Shown: piece by piece, positions 62,613 through 64,000 of the stretch
How positions within the stretch are numbered: position 1 is the first letter of the stretch
Layout of the letters: every line of letters starts with the position of its first letter
NCBI RefSeq assembly: GCF_015160855.1
Contig: NZ_CP063373.1
Span: forward strand, 5,518,001 to 5,582,000
Reading direction: 5' to 3'
Source: Streptomyces ferrugineus
GTDB lineage: Bacteria; Actinomycetota; Actinomycetes; Streptomycetales; Streptomycetaceae
Length of the DNA stretch: 64,000 bases
Program-made: the position numbers and the translations under genes
The notes under the pieces: model-generated
Seen by the model: only the letters and a program-made list of their open reading frames with translations
The model's database searches: none
What the model was told of the DNA's origin: nothing

Positions 62613-63494
62613 ATGCAAGGCACGGTTGACGGGTTCCGCTACGGTGCGGTGACCCCGGTGGCGGCCTATCTGATGGCTTGCCTGGGAGGGGCGTTGGGGC
62701 TGCGGTGCATCGTGCGGACCCTGCTCGGCGGACAGTCGTGGAAGCCGGGCTGGCTGGCGCTCGGTGCCGCCTCGATCGGCTGCGGCATCTGGACGATGCA
62801 CTTCATCGCCATGATCGGCTTCCAGGTCGAGGAGACCCGGATCCGGTACGACACGGGGCTGACCGTCCTCAGCCTGGCCGTGGCGATCTTCGTCGTCGGC
62901 ATCGGCGTGTTCATGGTCGGCTATCTCGGCGCCGGGCGGGCCGCGCTGACCGGAGCGGGGGTGATCACCGGGCTCGGGGTGGCGGCCATGCACTATCTGG
63001 GAATGGCGGCGCTGCGGCTCGACGGTGACATCGAGTACGACGCGTTCACCGTCGGGCTCTCCGTCCTGATCGCGATCGTCGCCGCGACCGCCGCGCTGTG
63101 GGCGGCCGTGACCATCCGCGGATTCCTGACCAGCCTCGGGGCGAGCCTCGTCATGGGAGTGGCCGTCTCCGGGATGCACTACACGGGCATGGCGGCCGTC
63201 AGTGTGCACCTGCACGGCACGACGGGCGCGTCGTGGGCCGGGGACTCGCCCAGCTCGCTGCTGCTGCCCATGCTGCTGGGGCCGATCATCTTCCTCCTGC
63301 TGGCCGGAGTGGTGGTGATGTTCGACCCGCTCCTGGTGCTCGGCGACGGCGAGAGGAGCCGCTCCGGCACGGACCGGGGCCGACGGGACGGACCGAGCGG
63401 GGCCGCGGCCCAACAGCCGCGCCACGACTCGGGGTTCGGGGCATCCGGCGACACGCCGGAGCCACGCCGCAAGCCCTACGCCCGCAAGTGGTGA
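62613..63494 (+). CDS. MHYT-domain membrane sensor
   Basis: This 293-residue protein has about seven membrane segments and three MHYT-type repeats: TMHFIAMIGF, AMHYLGMAAL and GMHYTGMAAV. Such repeats are thought to bind copper and to sense oxygen, CO or NO. No output domain follows; the C-terminal 60 residues are charged and disordered (GDGERSRSGTDRGRRDG and onward). A GGGGGGAG ribosome binding site precedes the ATG at 62613. It may work with a separate partner protein that is not in the window. Confidence 0.92.
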   Translation: MQGTVDGFRYGAVTPVAAYLMACLGGALGLRCIVRTLLGGQSWKPGWLALGAASIGCGIWTMHFIAMIGFQVEETRIRYDTGLTVLSLAVAIFVVGIGVFMVGYLGAGRAALTGAGVITGLGVAAMHYLGMAALRLDGDIEYDAFTVGLSVLIAIVAATAALWAAVTIRGFLTSLGASLVMGVAVSGMHYTGMAAVSVHLHGTTGASWAGDSPSSLLLPMLLGPIIFLLLAGVVVMFDPLLVLGDGERSRSGTDRGRRDGPSGAAAQQPRHDSGFGASGDTPEPRRKPYARKW

Positions 63495-63560
63495 CCGGGG
63501 CGGGGGCCGGCCGACGCACGGCGCCCCGGCTCCCCCTCTCGCCGTTCTCTAGATCATTGT

Positions 63561-63566
63561 TACGGT
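63561..63566 (+). promoter_or_regulatory. Putative -10 box, leaderless start
   Basis: TACGGT lies six bases before the GTG at 63573. There is no ribosome binding site in between, which points to a leaderless message. Confidence 0.45.
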
Positions 63567-63572
63567 GCACCG

Positions 63573-64000
63573 GTGTCTGATTCCTCACGCGATACCGCCG
63601 AGGGCGCCGGCTGGGGCGCCACCGAACTCGGCACGTACAAGCGGCTGATGCCGCCCAAGGTCGAGAAGATCTCGTGGCTCGACCCCCGGATGCTGTGGGC
63701 CGCGCGCAACGGCGTGCTGGCGTCCTGGTTCGGGGACCCCACGGGCCGTACCCGCAGCCGCTGGGTGGCGCAGCGCACGGCCGCCGGCGCACCCGCCGAC
63801 AAGGTGATCCGGCGGGACGACCCCGACCGGTTCTCGTTCCTCGTCATCGGTGACACCGGCGAGGGCGACGATCCCCAATACGCCGTGGTGCCCGGGCTTC
63901 TGAAGGTGGGTCAGGACACCAGGTTCACGGTCCTCACCAGCGATGTGATCTACCCGGTCGGCAGTGCCGACGAATACGGCACCAAGTTCTTCCGGCCCTA
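63573..64000 (+). CDS. Metallophosphoesterase, 3' end missing
   Basis: The gene runs off the right edge; 142 codons are visible from the GTG at 63573. After a 90-residue N-terminal part comes FLVIGDTGEGDDPQYAVVPG, whose Asp after IG suits the first metal motif of calcineurin-like phosphoesterases, and then TSDVIYPVGSADEYG in the position of the second motif. The usual GDxxY box reads SDVIYPVGS. It should hydrolyse a phosphate ester, but the substrate cannot be told from the visible half. Confidence 0.75.
   Translation, partial: MSDSSRDTAEGAGWGATELGTYKRLMPPKVEKISWLDPRMLWAARNGVLASWFGDPTGRTRSRWVAQRTAAGAPADKVIRRDDPDRFSFLVIGDTGEGDDPQYAVVPGLLKVGQDTRFTVLTSDVIYPVGSADEYGTKFFRP

Overview
This window looks like a Streptomyces chromosome. 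The base composition is very GC-rich, coding third positions are almost all G or C, and GTG starts are common. Several genes appear to be read from leaderless messages with a TAnnnT box 6 to 8 bases before the start codon. A few genes carry the rare leucine codon TTA. The family content is also typical: a conservon with cytochrome P450s, an ECF41 sigma factor, a SpoIIE-type phosphatase, and DmdR/IdeR-like iron boxes.

Layout. 1-6215: a DEAD-box helicase cut by the window edge, small CBS-domain and conserved proteins, a methyltransferase, an F420-oxidoreductase-like protein, a mycothiol-dependent isomerase-like protein, a lipoprotein, and the wreck of a GH10 xylanase. 6216-26079: an assembly line on the minus strand, in transcription order a fatty acyl-AMP ligase (FAAL), a 4526-residue polyketide synthase, a carrier protein-thioester reductase, and two alpha/beta hydrolases. 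26372-32332: a small conserved protein, then a divergent conservon (cvnA-B-C-D) with two P450 genes, closed by a strong terminator. 32405-38035: a PucR-type regulator, a YrdC/YciO protein, a dienelactone hydrolase, a phosphotransferase-like protein, a membrane protein and a hemerythrin-DUF2249 protein. 38457-40198: cysE-cysK behind what looks like a cysteine leader peptide. 40262-49781: an IclR regulator, a VKOR protein, a methyltransferase-cupin pair behind an iron box, a MarR-acyltransferase-aminotransferase operon, and feoA-feoB-nifU-like behind a second iron box. 49876-50749: an IS5-family element. 50747-64000: an ABC exporter, a SpoIIE-type phosphatase, a decarboxylase-like gene with its ECF41 sigma factor, two MFS exporters, an epoxide hydrolase, an arginase-family protein, an MHYT sensor and the start of a metallophosphoesterase.

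The most unusual part is 6216-26079. The FAAL should activate a fatty acid and load the N-terminal carrier of the synthase. Two KS-AT-DH-KR modules extend it. A condensation domain and a terminal FkbH-like domain (HAD plus acyltransferase, normally a glyceryl-carrier loader) follow. The next protein is a carrier fused to a thioester reductase, and then to a domain that I recognise as the linker of GMC oxidoreductase-alpha/beta hydrolase fusion enzymes. The next gene, overlapping by four bases, is the matching alpha/beta hydrolase, with cysteine in place of the usual nucleophilic serine. One reading is that the chain is esterified onto a carrier-bound glyceryl unit and released as an aldehyde, which the hydrolases then process. 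The domains are read from sequence; the product is inference. Similar 14-18-bp dyads lie before the first gene and before the last gene, suggesting one shared regulator.
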